Source: Burkholderiales bacterium UBA1834
GTDB lineage: Bacteria > Pseudomonadota > Gammaproteobacteria > Burkholderiales > Burkholderiaceae_C
Reading direction: 5' to 3'
Length of the DNA stretch: 7,880 nucleotides
Assembly: GCA_002339015.1 (NCBI GenBank)
Contig: DDJC01000015.1
Span: forward strand, 1-7,880
Positions 1 to 5,496 of the stretch are shown in pieces; the first letter of the stretch is position 1, and every line of letters begins with the position of its first letter. Below the pieces are notes generated by a model that was given only the letters and a program-made list of their open reading frames with translations, had not been told where the DNA came from and did no database searches. The translations under genes and the position numbers were made by a program.

Positions 1-636
1 GCCGGCGATGGCGTCGCCGCGCACGAACTTGCTGGCACCATCCATGGAGCCGTGGAATTCCGCTTCTTCGCCCACTTCCCGGCGGCGGCGCTTGGCCTCC
101 TTCTCGTCGATCAGGCCTGCGCTCAGGTCGGCGTCGATCGCCATCTGCTTGCCGGGCATGGCATCCAGGGTGAAGCGGGCACTGACTTCGGCGATGCGTT
201 CGGCGCCCTTCGTGATCACCACGAAGTTGATGATCACCAGGATGGCGAACACGATCAGGCCCACGGCGAAGTTGCCGCCGATCAGCACGTGGCCGAAAGA
301 TTCGATCACCTGCCCGGCGGCGCCCGTACCCGTGTGACCGTGCATCAGCACCACGCGGCTGGAGGCCACGTTCAGCGACAGGCGCAGCAGGGTGGTCAGC
401 AGCAGCACCGCCGGAAAGGCCGCGAAATCCAGCGGGCGCAGCATGGTGGCCGCCACCATCATCACCATCAGCGCCATGGCGATGTTGAAGGTGAAGAAGA
501 TGTCCAGCACCAGCGGCGGCAGTGGCAGCACCATCATCACCAGGATCATCAGCACCACGATCGGTGTCGCCAGGCCCTGGATCACCTTCGCATCGCGCCC
601 GGACATGGCGCGCAGCCGGTTCAGCCACTGATTCAT
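1..636 (-). CDS. flhA: Flagellar export gate protein FlhA, N-terminal 212 residues (3' end outside window)
   Basis: FlhA is the large inner-membrane component of the flagellar type III export gate. It forms a nonamer under the basal body and couples ion flow to export of flagellar subunits. The window holds the start and 212 codons; the family is about 690 residues, so the rest of the membrane part and the cytoplasmic ring domain lie beyond the left edge. Visible landmarks are hydrophobic segments near residues 20-38, 40-62, 72-84 and 120-142, the family signature RLSLNVASSR at 85-94, and the highly conserved cytoplasmic loop LDAMPGKQMAIDADL at 157-171, followed by a basic stretch (KRRRR). 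The ATG at 636-634 overlaps the flhB stop in an ATGA, and a GAGGAG ribosome site lies eight bases upstream at 650-645, inside flhB. This supports the start and suggests translational coupling. Identity is confident; FlhA is preferred over a virulence paralogue because it follows FlhB and lies in a flagellar pairing. Confidence 0.96.
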   Translation of the reverse strand, partial: MNQWLNRLRAMSGRDAKVIQGLATPIVVLMILVMMVLPLPPLVLDIFFTFNIAMALMVMMVAATMLRPLDFAAFPAVLLLTTLLRLSLNVASSRVVLMHGHTGTGAAGQVIESFGHVLIGGNFAVGLIVFAILVIINFVVITKGAERIAEVSARFTLDAMPGKQMAIDADLSAGLIDEKEAKRRRREVGEEAEFHGSMDGASKFVRGDAIAG

Positions 637-1817
637 TCGTCAGACTCCTCGGCGGCAGCCACGGGGCGGCGGCGTCCAGCCATCGGGTTTTCCTTGGGAT
701 CCATGTCGCGCGGCACGTCCAGGTCGGGCATGCCCGGCAGCGGGGCGTGACCGGACAGCGCGGCCTTGAGCTGGTACACATAGGCCAGCACCTGCGCCAC
801 GGCGCTGTACAGGGCCATGGGCACTTCGTGATCAACTTCACAGTGCGCGTACAGCGCACGGGCCAGCGGGGGGGCCTCCAGCACGGGCACCTTGCTCTCG
901 GTGGCCACGTCGCGGATCTTCATGGCCAGCACGTCCAGGCCCTTGGCGATCACGCGCGGGGCGTTCATGGTGGCGTCGTCGTACTTCAGCGCCACGGCGT
1001 AGTGGGTCGGGTTCATCACGACCAGGTCAGCCTGGGGCACGGCGGCGAGCATGCGCTTCTTGGCCATCTCGCGCATGCGCTGCTTGATGCGGCCCTTGAC
1101 CTCCATGTTGCCTTCCTGCTGCTTGAACTCGTCCTTCATTTCCTGGTGGCTCATCTTCATGCGGTTCATGAACATGAAGCGCTGCAGGGGCCAGTCGATC
1201 AGGGCGAAGCCCGCCAGCACCAGCAGCATCATCAGCAGCACGTGACGGAAGGTCGACCCCATGTCGGCCAGGGCCGTGGGCAGGGGCTGGGCCAGCAACT
1301 GAACCAGATCGGGCCAGTTCTTCCACAACAGCGTGGCGCCCACCGCACCCATGATCAGCGCCAGGGCGCTGGCCTTGAGCGCATCGACCATCTGCTGCTT
1401 GGAGAAGACATTGCCGATGCCCGTGAGGGGGTTCAGCTTGGAGAACTTGGGGGCGATGATCTTGAAGCTCATCACCCAGCCACCGGCGATCACGCTGGCC
1501 GAGGCCGCCGCCAGGGCGATGCCCAGACCCAGGGGCACCACGAGGACCATCGCGGTGCTGCTCCACACACCCAGGCGCTCAAGCATCAAGCCGGGCGTGG
1601 CCACGGTGCGGGCGTCGAAGCGAAAACCCGCAGTCATCAGCGTGCTCAACCGATCCATCCACCAGGGGGTCAGGAACACCAGCACCATGGTGGCAGACAG
1701 GATCACCAGGAAATGGCCCAGGTCACGGGAACGGACGATCTGGCCCTCTTCCCGGGCTTTCCTCAGTTTCCGCTCCGAGGCGGGTAACTGCTTGTCCTGA
1801 TTGTCCTGATCGGCCAT
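633..1817 (-). CDS. flhB: Flagellar export switch protein FlhB
   Basis: FlhB is the inner-membrane export-gate protein that switches substrate class from rod/hook to filament subunits after self-cleavage. The 394-residue product is slightly longer than the roughly 380 usual in enterics; the extra length is mostly an acidic, Pro/Arg-rich C-terminal tail (about 365-394). The N-terminus carries the typical charged stretch ending in KAREEGQIVRSRDL (19-33). Four hydrophobic segments follow, near 34-50, 84-113, 145-166 and 191-209. The cytoplasmic domain contains the NPTH self-cleavage motif at residues 269-272, in the context VVMNPTHYAVALKY. Salmonella FlhB is known to cleave at the same numbered position, between Asn269 and Pro270. 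The ATG at 1817-1815 is chosen because the following residues align with family N-termini; no strong Shine-Dalgarno sequence sits in front of it. The gene overlaps flhA by four bases and is the first gene of this flagellar unit after a 228-base intergenic gap. Confidence 0.97.
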   Translation of the reverse strand: MADQDNQDKQLPASERKLRKAREEGQIVRSRDLGHFLVILSATMVLVFLTPWWMDRLSTLMTAGFRFDARTVATPGLMLERLGVWSSTAMVLVVPLGLGIALAAASASVIAGGWVMSFKIIAPKFSKLNPLTGIGNVFSKQQMVDALKASALALIMGAVGATLLWKNWPDLVQLLAQPLPTALADMGSTFRHVLLMMLLVLAGFALIDWPLQRFMFMNRMKMSHQEMKDEFKQQEGNMEVKGRIKQRMREMAKKRMLAAVPQADLVVMNPTHYAVALKYDDATMNAPRVIAKGLDVLAMKIRDVATESKVPVLEAPPLARALYAHCEVDHEVPMALYSAVAQVLAYVYQLKAALSGHAPLPGMPDLDVPRDMDPKENPMAGRRRPVAAAEESDE

Positions 1818-1853
1818 GGCGTTCGCGCGAAGTACTGCGTCCTTAAGCCCGAA

Positions 1854-1880
1854 TTCTTAGGGGAGGCCGGAAATTCTTTA
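1854..1880 (-). promoter_or_regulatory. Candidate sigma-28 (FliA)-like promoter upstream of flhB
   Basis: Read on the minus strand, TAAAG (from 1880) is followed, 15 bases after TAAA, by CCTAAGAA (1861-1854). The enteric sigma-28 consensus is TAAA-N15-GCCGATAA. The -35 element and spacing fit, but the -10 element matches only four of eight bases. It lies 36 to 63 bases upstream of the flhB start, a reasonable place. The stretch also contains a near-direct repeat, TAAGAATT and TAAAGAATT, about 20 bases apart, so the similarity may be accidental. flhB is a class II gene controlled by FlhDC and sigma-70 in enterics, so a sigma-28 site would be only one possibility. No convincing FlhDC box was seen. 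Confidence 0.28.
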
Positions 1881-1944
1881 GCCGGATAAACCGGGCCGGA
1901 CACAGTCAATTCGCACTGAGCACAGACTCGAACGCACCATGAAC

Positions 1945-1978
1945 AAGGCGGTCCGTGACACGCGTCACGGACCGCCTT
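1945..1978. terminator. Perfect 15-bp stem-loop between the binding-protein gene and flhB
   Basis: The arms AAGGCGGTCCGTGAC (1945-1959) and GTCACGGACCGCCTT (1964-1978) are perfectly complementary around a four-base loop. The hairpin lies 68 bases past the stop of the PBP-like gene and about 130 bases before flhB, where a terminator is expected. It is GC-rich and symmetric, with AA/TT at its base, but no U tract follows on either strand. It is therefore either a Rho-independent terminator of weak type or a 3'-end protecting or processing structure. Confidence 0.55.
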
Positions 1979-1986
1979 CCCAACGC

Positions 1987-2020
1987 ATGACAGCACAGCC
2001 CCTGCTCAGGGGCCTGTCAT
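1987..2020. terminator. Interrupted stem-loop just after the PBP-like gene
   Basis: An outer stem ATGACAG (1987-1993) with CTGTCAT (2014-2020) encloses an inner stem GCCCCTG (1998-2004) with CAGGGGC (2007-2013). A four-base bulge (CACA) lies on one side only. On the minus strand it starts 25 bases after the stop codon of the PBP-like gene and precedes the perfect hairpin at 1978-1945, so the two form a tandem 3'-end structure. There is no U tract. The role as terminator or mRNA stabiliser is inferred from position. Confidence 0.42.
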
Positions 2021-2045
2021 CATGCGAAATGTCTTGATGCCCCGA

Positions 2046-2450
2046 TTAATCCAGTGAGAGCACCACCTTCACGGAGGCGTCCACCGCCGATTTCTCGATG
2101 TAGCCGATGGCCTTGGGATCTGCGGACACCGCTTTCTTCACGGCCGCTGCATCAGCCTGCTCCTTGGGAGGTTGCCCCTTGCCGGTGAAGACGATGCGCG
2201 ACCAGGTCGCCTTGACCTGGCTGAGGTCGCGATCGGTGGCCTTCTTGTAGAACTGTTCGCGCACCGGGGAGGATTCAGGCAGGTCAACCGGCTTGAGGTC
2301 GAAGCTTCGGTCCAGGTAAATGTTGGCCACCTGATCCTTGCTCAGGGGTGCGGCCGACGGGTTCATCACCACGGCGATCTGGGCCTGGGCCGCGAAAGCG
2401 CCACCGGCCAGGACAACGCAGGACACCGCTTGCTTGATGAGATGCTTCAT
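2046..2450 (-). CDS. Short secreted PstS-like (phosphate-type) substrate-binding domain protein
   Basis: The 134-residue protein has an N-terminal signal peptide (KHLIK, hydrophobic core 7-20, probable cleavage after AQA at 21-23), so the mature form is about 111 residues and periplasmic. The mature part resembles small proteins annotated as phosphate ABC transporter substrate-binding protein. It has the start IAVVMNPSA (25-33), the segment VANIYLDRS (41-49), a possible anion-binding loop SSPVREQF (60-67), the segment TWSRIVFTGKGQPP (82-95) and AIGYI near 114-118. Full PstS proteins are about 320 residues, so this is a stand-alone single domain. No permease or ATPase gene is adjacent; the upstream partner is a porin. 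The ATG at 2450 is chosen over upstream in-frame codons because it gives a clean signal peptide and has a strong GAGGAGG ribosome site six bases before it. Fold assignment is fairly confident; the ligand (phosphate or another oxyanion) is inferred. Confidence 0.85.
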   Translation of the reverse strand: MKHLIKQAVSCVVLAGGAFAAQAQIAVVMNPSAAPLSKDQVANIYLDRSFDLKPVDLPESSPVREQFYKKATDRDLSQVKATWSRIVFTGKGQPPKEQADAAAVKKAVSADPKAIGYIEKSAVDASVKVVLSLD

Positions 2451-2456
2451 GAGTGG

Positions 2457-2463
2457 CCTCCTC
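2457..2463 (-). promoter_or_regulatory. Ribosome binding site of the PBP-like gene overlapping the porin stop
   Basis: Minus strand GAGGAGG with a six-base spacer to the ATG at 2450. Its first two bases are part of the porin stop codon TGA (2464-2462). A ribosome finishing the porin sits directly on this site, which suggests coupled translation, and the site fixes the start of the downstream gene. Confidence 0.8.
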
Positions 2464-3634
2464 AGAAAACGAAGTCCACGCCGAAGCTGAAGACGTTGAT
2501 GCGGTCGTTGTAGTCGGCATCGGCCGTGGCCGTGAGCGGGTTGACCACTGCGGGATTCACGAATGCCCGGCTGTCCAGCGCCTTGTAGCGGCTGATCTGG
2601 GCCTTGAGGGCGACGTTGGTCATCAGGTCGTAGCGCAGGCTGACGGACGTGGCGTTGGTCTTGACGTCGGTGAGCTTGTCCTTCGTCTCGCTGTAGGCCA
2701 CCATGGGCAGCCACTTGCCGAAACGCCAGCCGCCGGCCAGGTACCACGAATCCGTTTCAGCCAAGGGGCGGCCGAGCAATTGCACATCGTTCTGGCGGCG
2801 CTGGGCGAACTCACCCATCACCACGGCCGTGCCGTTGTCGTATTGAACGCCAGCGCTGGTGAACTTGTCCTTCATGTCGTAGTTGAGCGCGGGCAGGAAC
2901 GGGCTGATCGACACGTTGTCGATGGCGGTTGTGCCGCGCATCTGGCTCACGCGGGCCAGCCAGTCACCCCACTCCAGCGTCGCATTCAGGCTGTAGACGG
3001 GCTTGGCGTCGGCATCGATCACCACGGCGCCGCTGCTGATGTTCGAGTGCGAGGTGCCGTAGCTGGGCTGCAGCGTGATGATGGCCGCGCCCATGGGAAT
3101 GCGCCAGTTGACCTGCACGCCATCCAAGTAGCTCAGCGGCATTTGGGCGTACACGTCCAGCGGCGCGCGCAGCCAGGGCTGGGCGTAACCGACGTTGCGG
3201 GAATCCGAGATCATGAAGGCAGGCAGCACGACGCGGCCCAGGCGCAGATCCAGGTTCGAAGTGGGCGAATACTGGGCGAACAGCCACTCCAGCCCGATAT
3301 CGAAATCACGGTTGGACTTCTCATCGCCGTCATGGCGGCGACGCTGGGCCAGAGCCTGCCCCACCACGGTAAAACCCGAGCCGAAATCAACGACGCCCTG
3401 CAGACCCAGCCGGCTGTCGGCCCCCAGGTCCAGCTTGTCGGATACCCCCTTGGACTGGTTCATCGATGAGCGGAACTCGCGGTCGCTCTGGTCCGTCACG
3501 GTGCCTGCCAAGGTACCGTATCCGCTGAACCTGTACTGGATACCTTCGGCCGAGTGGGCCTGAACGCCCAGCAGGGCCAGTACGGCGGCTCCCACGCTAG
3601 AGGCTGCCTTGGACAGGCGGATTCGATTTCTCAT
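2462..3634 (-). CDS. Outer-membrane beta-barrel porin-like protein
   Basis: The product is 390 residues. A typical signal peptide runs from MRNRIRLSK through an Ala/Leu/Val core to AHSA, with predicted cleavage after residue 29, leaving a mature protein of about 361 residues. The mature chain starts with YRFSGYGTLAGTV and shows alternating polar and hydrophobic strands with aromatic girdle residues throughout. It contains a porin-like segment, DLRLGRVVLPAFMISDSRN, and ends in FSFGVDFVF. A C-terminal Phe is the recognised signal for insertion by the BAM complex. No cysteines are seen in the mature part. The barrel probably lets small solutes through the outer membrane; the substrate cannot be read from the sequence. 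The start at 3634 has a GGAGAA site six bases upstream; in-frame codons further upstream add a non-signal-like N-terminus and were rejected. The next gene, 11 bases downstream, is a PstS-like binding protein, so the two probably act together in solute capture. No specific porin family name is assigned. Confidence 0.88.
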   Translation of the reverse strand: MRNRIRLSKAASSVGAAVLALLGVQAHSAEGIQYRFSGYGTLAGTVTDQSDREFRSSMNQSKGVSDKLDLGADSRLGLQGVVDFGSGFTVVGQALAQRRRHDGDEKSNRDFDIGLEWLFAQYSPTSNLDLRLGRVVLPAFMISDSRNVGYAQPWLRAPLDVYAQMPLSYLDGVQVNWRIPMGAAIITLQPSYGTSHSNISSGAVVIDADAKPVYSLNATLEWGDWLARVSQMRGTTAIDNVSISPFLPALNYDMKDKFTSAGVQYDNGTAVVMGEFAQRRQNDVQLLGRPLAETDSWYLAGGWRFGKWLPMVAYSETKDKLTDVKTNATSVSLRYDLMTNVALKAQISRYKALDSRAFVNPAVVNPLTATADADYNDRINVFSFGVDFVF

Positions 3635-3728
3635 CAGAGGTTCTCCAGTGCGAAGTGGGGACGAGGTCTTGTGGTTCTGCGTGTCCTGGCCCCGGCATCG
3701 TCCCCCGACTGCCGATGGCCCCTGACAC

Positions 3729-3759
3729 TGACCGGAAAAGTCAGAGGGTTTTTCGGTCA
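3729..3759. repeat. Inverted repeat TGACCGGAAAA / TTTTTCGGTCA upstream of the porin
   Basis: The arms at 3729-3739 and 3749-3759 are complementary at ten of eleven positions, the exception being a possible G:U pair, around a nine-base loop. It sits about 95 to 125 bases before the porin start. It could be a regulator operator or a leader-RNA hairpin. Further TGAC/GTCA half sites lie at 3723-3726 and 3740-3743, so the arrangement looks like clustered binding half sites. Function is inferred from position only. Confidence 0.5.
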
Positions 3760-3791
3760 AGCCTGGTGGAACTTGAAGAAAATCTGAAAAA

Positions 3792-3809
3792 AAGTCATCA
3801 AACTGTCAC
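3792..3809 (+). promoter_or_regulatory. Pho-box-like direct repeat (candidate PhoB site)
   Basis: The sequence AAGTCAT-CAAA-CTGTCAC matches the Pho-box pattern of two CTGTCAT heptamers separated by four AT-rich bases: five of seven in the first repeat and six of seven in the second, with the correct 11-base period. It lies 158 bases upstream of the porin start, and the operon encodes a phosphate-type binding protein, which fits PhoB control. Against it, the repeats read in the plus direction, away from the porin, and no plus-strand gene follows. It is a candidate only. Confidence 0.42.
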
Positions 3810-3817
3810 ACCGCATT

Positions 3818-3852
3818 CCGGGGCAGAGAAGGGCTGGCCCGCTCTGCCCCGG
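3818..3852. terminator. 11-bp stem-loop downstream of spoVR
   Basis: The arms CCGGGGCAGAG (3818-3828) and CTCTGCCCCGG (3842-3852) are perfectly complementary, with a 13-base loop that can itself pair GGGC with GCCC. It is the last of the stem-loops after spoVR in the reading direction. A run of seven T on the minus strand occurs only about 24 bases further on, too far for a classic intrinsic terminator. Confidence 0.4.
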
Positions 3853-3869
3853 GCAGCAGCAGCTGAAAT

Positions 3870-3901
3870 GGCAACGGGCGGCCTTGCTGCCGCCCGTTGC
3901 C
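3870..3901 (-). terminator. Probable terminator of the spoVR transcript
   Basis: The arms GGCAACGGGCGGC (3870-3882) and GCCGCCCGTTGCC (3889-3901) form a perfect 13-bp GC-rich stem with a six-base loop, about 50 bases past the spoVR stop. On the minus strand it is followed by ATTTCA, a very short U-containing tail. The strong stem and position support a terminator; the weak tail lowers certainty. Confidence 0.6.
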
Positions 3902-3914
3902 CCTGCTCACACCC

Positions 3915-3942
3915 CGCTTTGCCCACGATGGGCCGCAAAGCG
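3915..3942. other. 8-bp stem-loop directly after the spoVR stop
   Basis: CGCTTTGC (3915-3922) pairs perfectly with GCAAAGCG (3935-3942) around a 12-base loop. It begins 9 bases after the spoVR stop codon and is the first of three hairpins in the intergenic region. It may be part of a composite 3'-end structure. Confidence 0.4.
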
Positions 3943-3951
3943 CTCAGCCGC

Positions 3952-5496
3952 TCAATCCATGGTGGACGGCACCACCGTCCACTGCTGGCGGACATGCCCC
4001 TGCGGGTCCACGCTTTCCATGTGCACCGGAAAACCCCACAAGCGCGCCACATGCTTGAGCACCTCTCGGGTGCCATCGGCCAGCGGACGGTTGTTGTGCT
4101 GGGTATGCCGCAGGGTGAGCGAGCGGTCACCCCGCAGGTTCACGCTCCAGACCTGGATGTTGGGCTCGCGCGAACCCAGGTCGTACTGGCGTGACAAAGC
4201 CTCGCGCAGGTTGCGATAACCGGCTTCATCATGGATGGCGGACACCTCCAGCTCGGAATCGTCCTCGTCATCGTGGATGGCGAACAGTCGGAAGTCCCGC
4301 ATCACCTTGGGCGACAGGAACTGCCCTACGAAACTCTCGTCCTTGAAATTGCGCATGGCGTAATCCAGGGTCTTGAGCCAGGCATGGTCGCCCGGTGCGG
4401 CGCCTTCGGCCGAGCCGGCAAACTCCGGGAACCAGTGGCGGTCTTCGTCGGTCGGCTTCTCGCAGATGCGCTTGAGGTCGGTGTACATCGCAAAGCCCAG
4501 CGCATACGGGTTGAGGCCGCTGTAGGCGCGGTGCCCCACTGGCGGCTGGAACACCACGTTGGTGTGCGACTGCAGCCACTCCAGCATGATCCCATCGGCC
4601 AGGTAGCCTTTGTCGTACATCGTGTTAAGAAGGGTGTAGTGCCAGAAGGTGGCCCAGCCCTCGTTCATCACCTGCGTCTGGCGCTGCGGGTAGAAGTACT
4701 GCGCCACCTTGCGCACGATGCGCACGATCTCTCGTTGCCAGGGCTCCAGCAGCGGCGCGTGCTTCTCGATGAAGTACAGCAGGTTCTCCTGCGGTTCGGC
4801 CGGGAAGCGTCGCACAGCCTCTTCTTCCGGGCGGTCTACACGGCGCGGCAATGTGCGCCACAGGTCGTTGACCTGCTGCTGCAGGTAGGCCTCGCGCTCT
4901 TCGCGGCGGGCCAGTTCTTTGTCGAGCGACAGCTTGCTCGGGCGGCGGTAGCGGTCCACTCCGTGGTTCATCAGCGCGTGGCAGGAATCGAGCGTTTCTT
5001 CGACCAGATCGACGCCGTAGCGCTCCTCGCACTGCGCCACATAGTTCTTGGCGTAGACCAGATAATCAATGATGGAGCCCGCATCCGTCCACATGCGGAA
5101 CAGGTAGTTGCCCTTGAAGAAGCTGTTGTGCCCGTAGGCCGCGTGCGCGATCACCAGGGCCTGCATGGCCATGGTGTTTTCCTCCATCAGGTAGCTGATG
5201 CAGGGGTTGGAGTTGATGACGATCTCGTAGGCCAGGCCCATGTAGCCGCGGCGGTAGTTCTTCTCCGTGGCAATGAACTCCTTGCCGTAGGACCAATGCC
5301 GGTAGTTCACTGGCATGCCGACGCTGGCGTAGGCGTCCATCATCTGCTCGGCGGTGATGATCTCGAGTTGGTTGGGATAGGTGTCGAGCTTGAAGCTCTC
5401 CGCCGTCTGCCGAATTACCGTGTGGTAATCGTGGATCAGCTCGAAGGTCCAGTCGGAAGGGCTTGGCAGCTGGTGACCTTGAAGTTGGGCATTCAT
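3952..5496 (-). CDS. spoVR: SpoVR/YcgB family protein
   Basis: The 514-residue protein has the full length of the family (E. coli YcgB is about 510). In sporulating Bacillus SpoVR takes part in spore cortex formation; in proteobacteria it accompanies the PrkA kinase and YeaH, and its biochemical role is not settled. No signal peptide or membrane segment is seen, so it should be cytosolic. Conserved-looking blocks include WSYGKEF (68-74), SYLMEEN (101-107), IAHAAYGHNSFFKGN (116-130), VMNEGWATFWHY (276-287) and SGLNPYALGF (326-335). A charged, probably helical stretch lies at 190-235 and a very acidic patch (HDDEDDSELE) at 408-417. Conserved Glu and His in the second to fourth blocks could be metal ligands (inference). 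The ATG at 5496 overlaps the yeaH stop in ATGA and has a purine-rich AAGGAAGGGG upstream; longer in-frame versions run into the yeaH frame and were rejected. Stem-loops follow the stop. Confidence 0.94.
   Translation of the reverse strand: MNAQLQGHQLPSPSDWTFELIHDYHTVIRQTAESFKLDTYPNQLEIITAEQMMDAYASVGMPVNYRHWSYGKEFIATEKNYRRGYMGLAYEIVINSNPCISYLMEENTMAMQALVIAHAAYGHNSFFKGNYLFRMWTDAGSIIDYLVYAKNYVAQCEERYGVDLVEETLDSCHALMNHGVDRYRRPSKLSLDKELARREEREAYLQQQVNDLWRTLPRRVDRPEEEAVRRFPAEPQENLLYFIEKHAPLLEPWQREIVRIVRKVAQYFYPQRQTQVMNEGWATFWHYTLLNTMYDKGYLADGIMLEWLQSHTNVVFQPPVGHRAYSGLNPYALGFAMYTDLKRICEKPTDEDRHWFPEFAGSAEGAAPGDHAWLKTLDYAMRNFKDESFVGQFLSPKVMRDFRLFAIHDDEDDSELEVSAIHDEAGYRNLREALSRQYDLGSREPNIQVWSVNLRGDRSLTLRHTQHNNRPLADGTREVLKHVARLWGFPVHMESVDPQGHVRQQWTVVPSTMD

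Larger units (their letters stand above)
3635..3951. other. 317-base intergenic region with porin control signals and spoVR 3' structures
   Basis: No gene is supported here. The left half (to about 3810) should contain the promoter of the porin unit: it holds a GGAGAA ribosome site (3646-3641), an inverted repeat (3729-3759), a T-rich tract on the minus strand (3793-3786) and a Pho-box-like repeat pair (3792-3809). I found no convincing sigma-70 -10 element; a TTGACC hexamer at 3760-3755 lacks a partner at proper spacing. The right half (3815-3942) holds three stem-loops following spoVR. Confidence 0.7.

Noticed and set aside
52..750. Histidine-rich plus-strand translation (His/Gln repeats) suggesting a metal-binding protein
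   Set aside because: The His runs are the reverse reading of ATG- and GTG-rich membrane codons of flhA; there is no plausible gene structure.
522..1787. Long plus-strand open frame (about 420 codons) opposite flhB
   Set aside because: It is rich in His, Gln, Gly and Arg with no domain logic, and lies antisense to a clearly recognised FlhB. High GC content creates such long shadow frames.
1881..1890. GCCGGATAAA on the plus strand as a sigma-28 -10 element
   Set aside because: No TAAA-like -35 element lies 15 bases upstream (the bases there are GGAG), and no plus-strand gene follows.
2418..2420. Cys11 of the PBP-like protein as a lipoprotein lipobox cysteine
   Set aside because: The cysteine sits within the first part of the hydrophobic core, without a proper preceding hydrophobic region; the AQA signal-peptidase I site at 21-23 fits better.
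2046..2747. Longer version of the PBP-like gene starting inside the porin
   Set aside because: The extra residues are low-complexity Arg/Gln/Gly out-of-frame sequence. The start at 2450 has a signal peptide and a strong ribosome site.
3755..3760. TTGACC on the minus strand as a sigma-70 -35 element for the porin
   Set aside because: No TATAAT-like hexamer is found 16 to 18 bases downstream; the hexamer is part of the inverted repeat.
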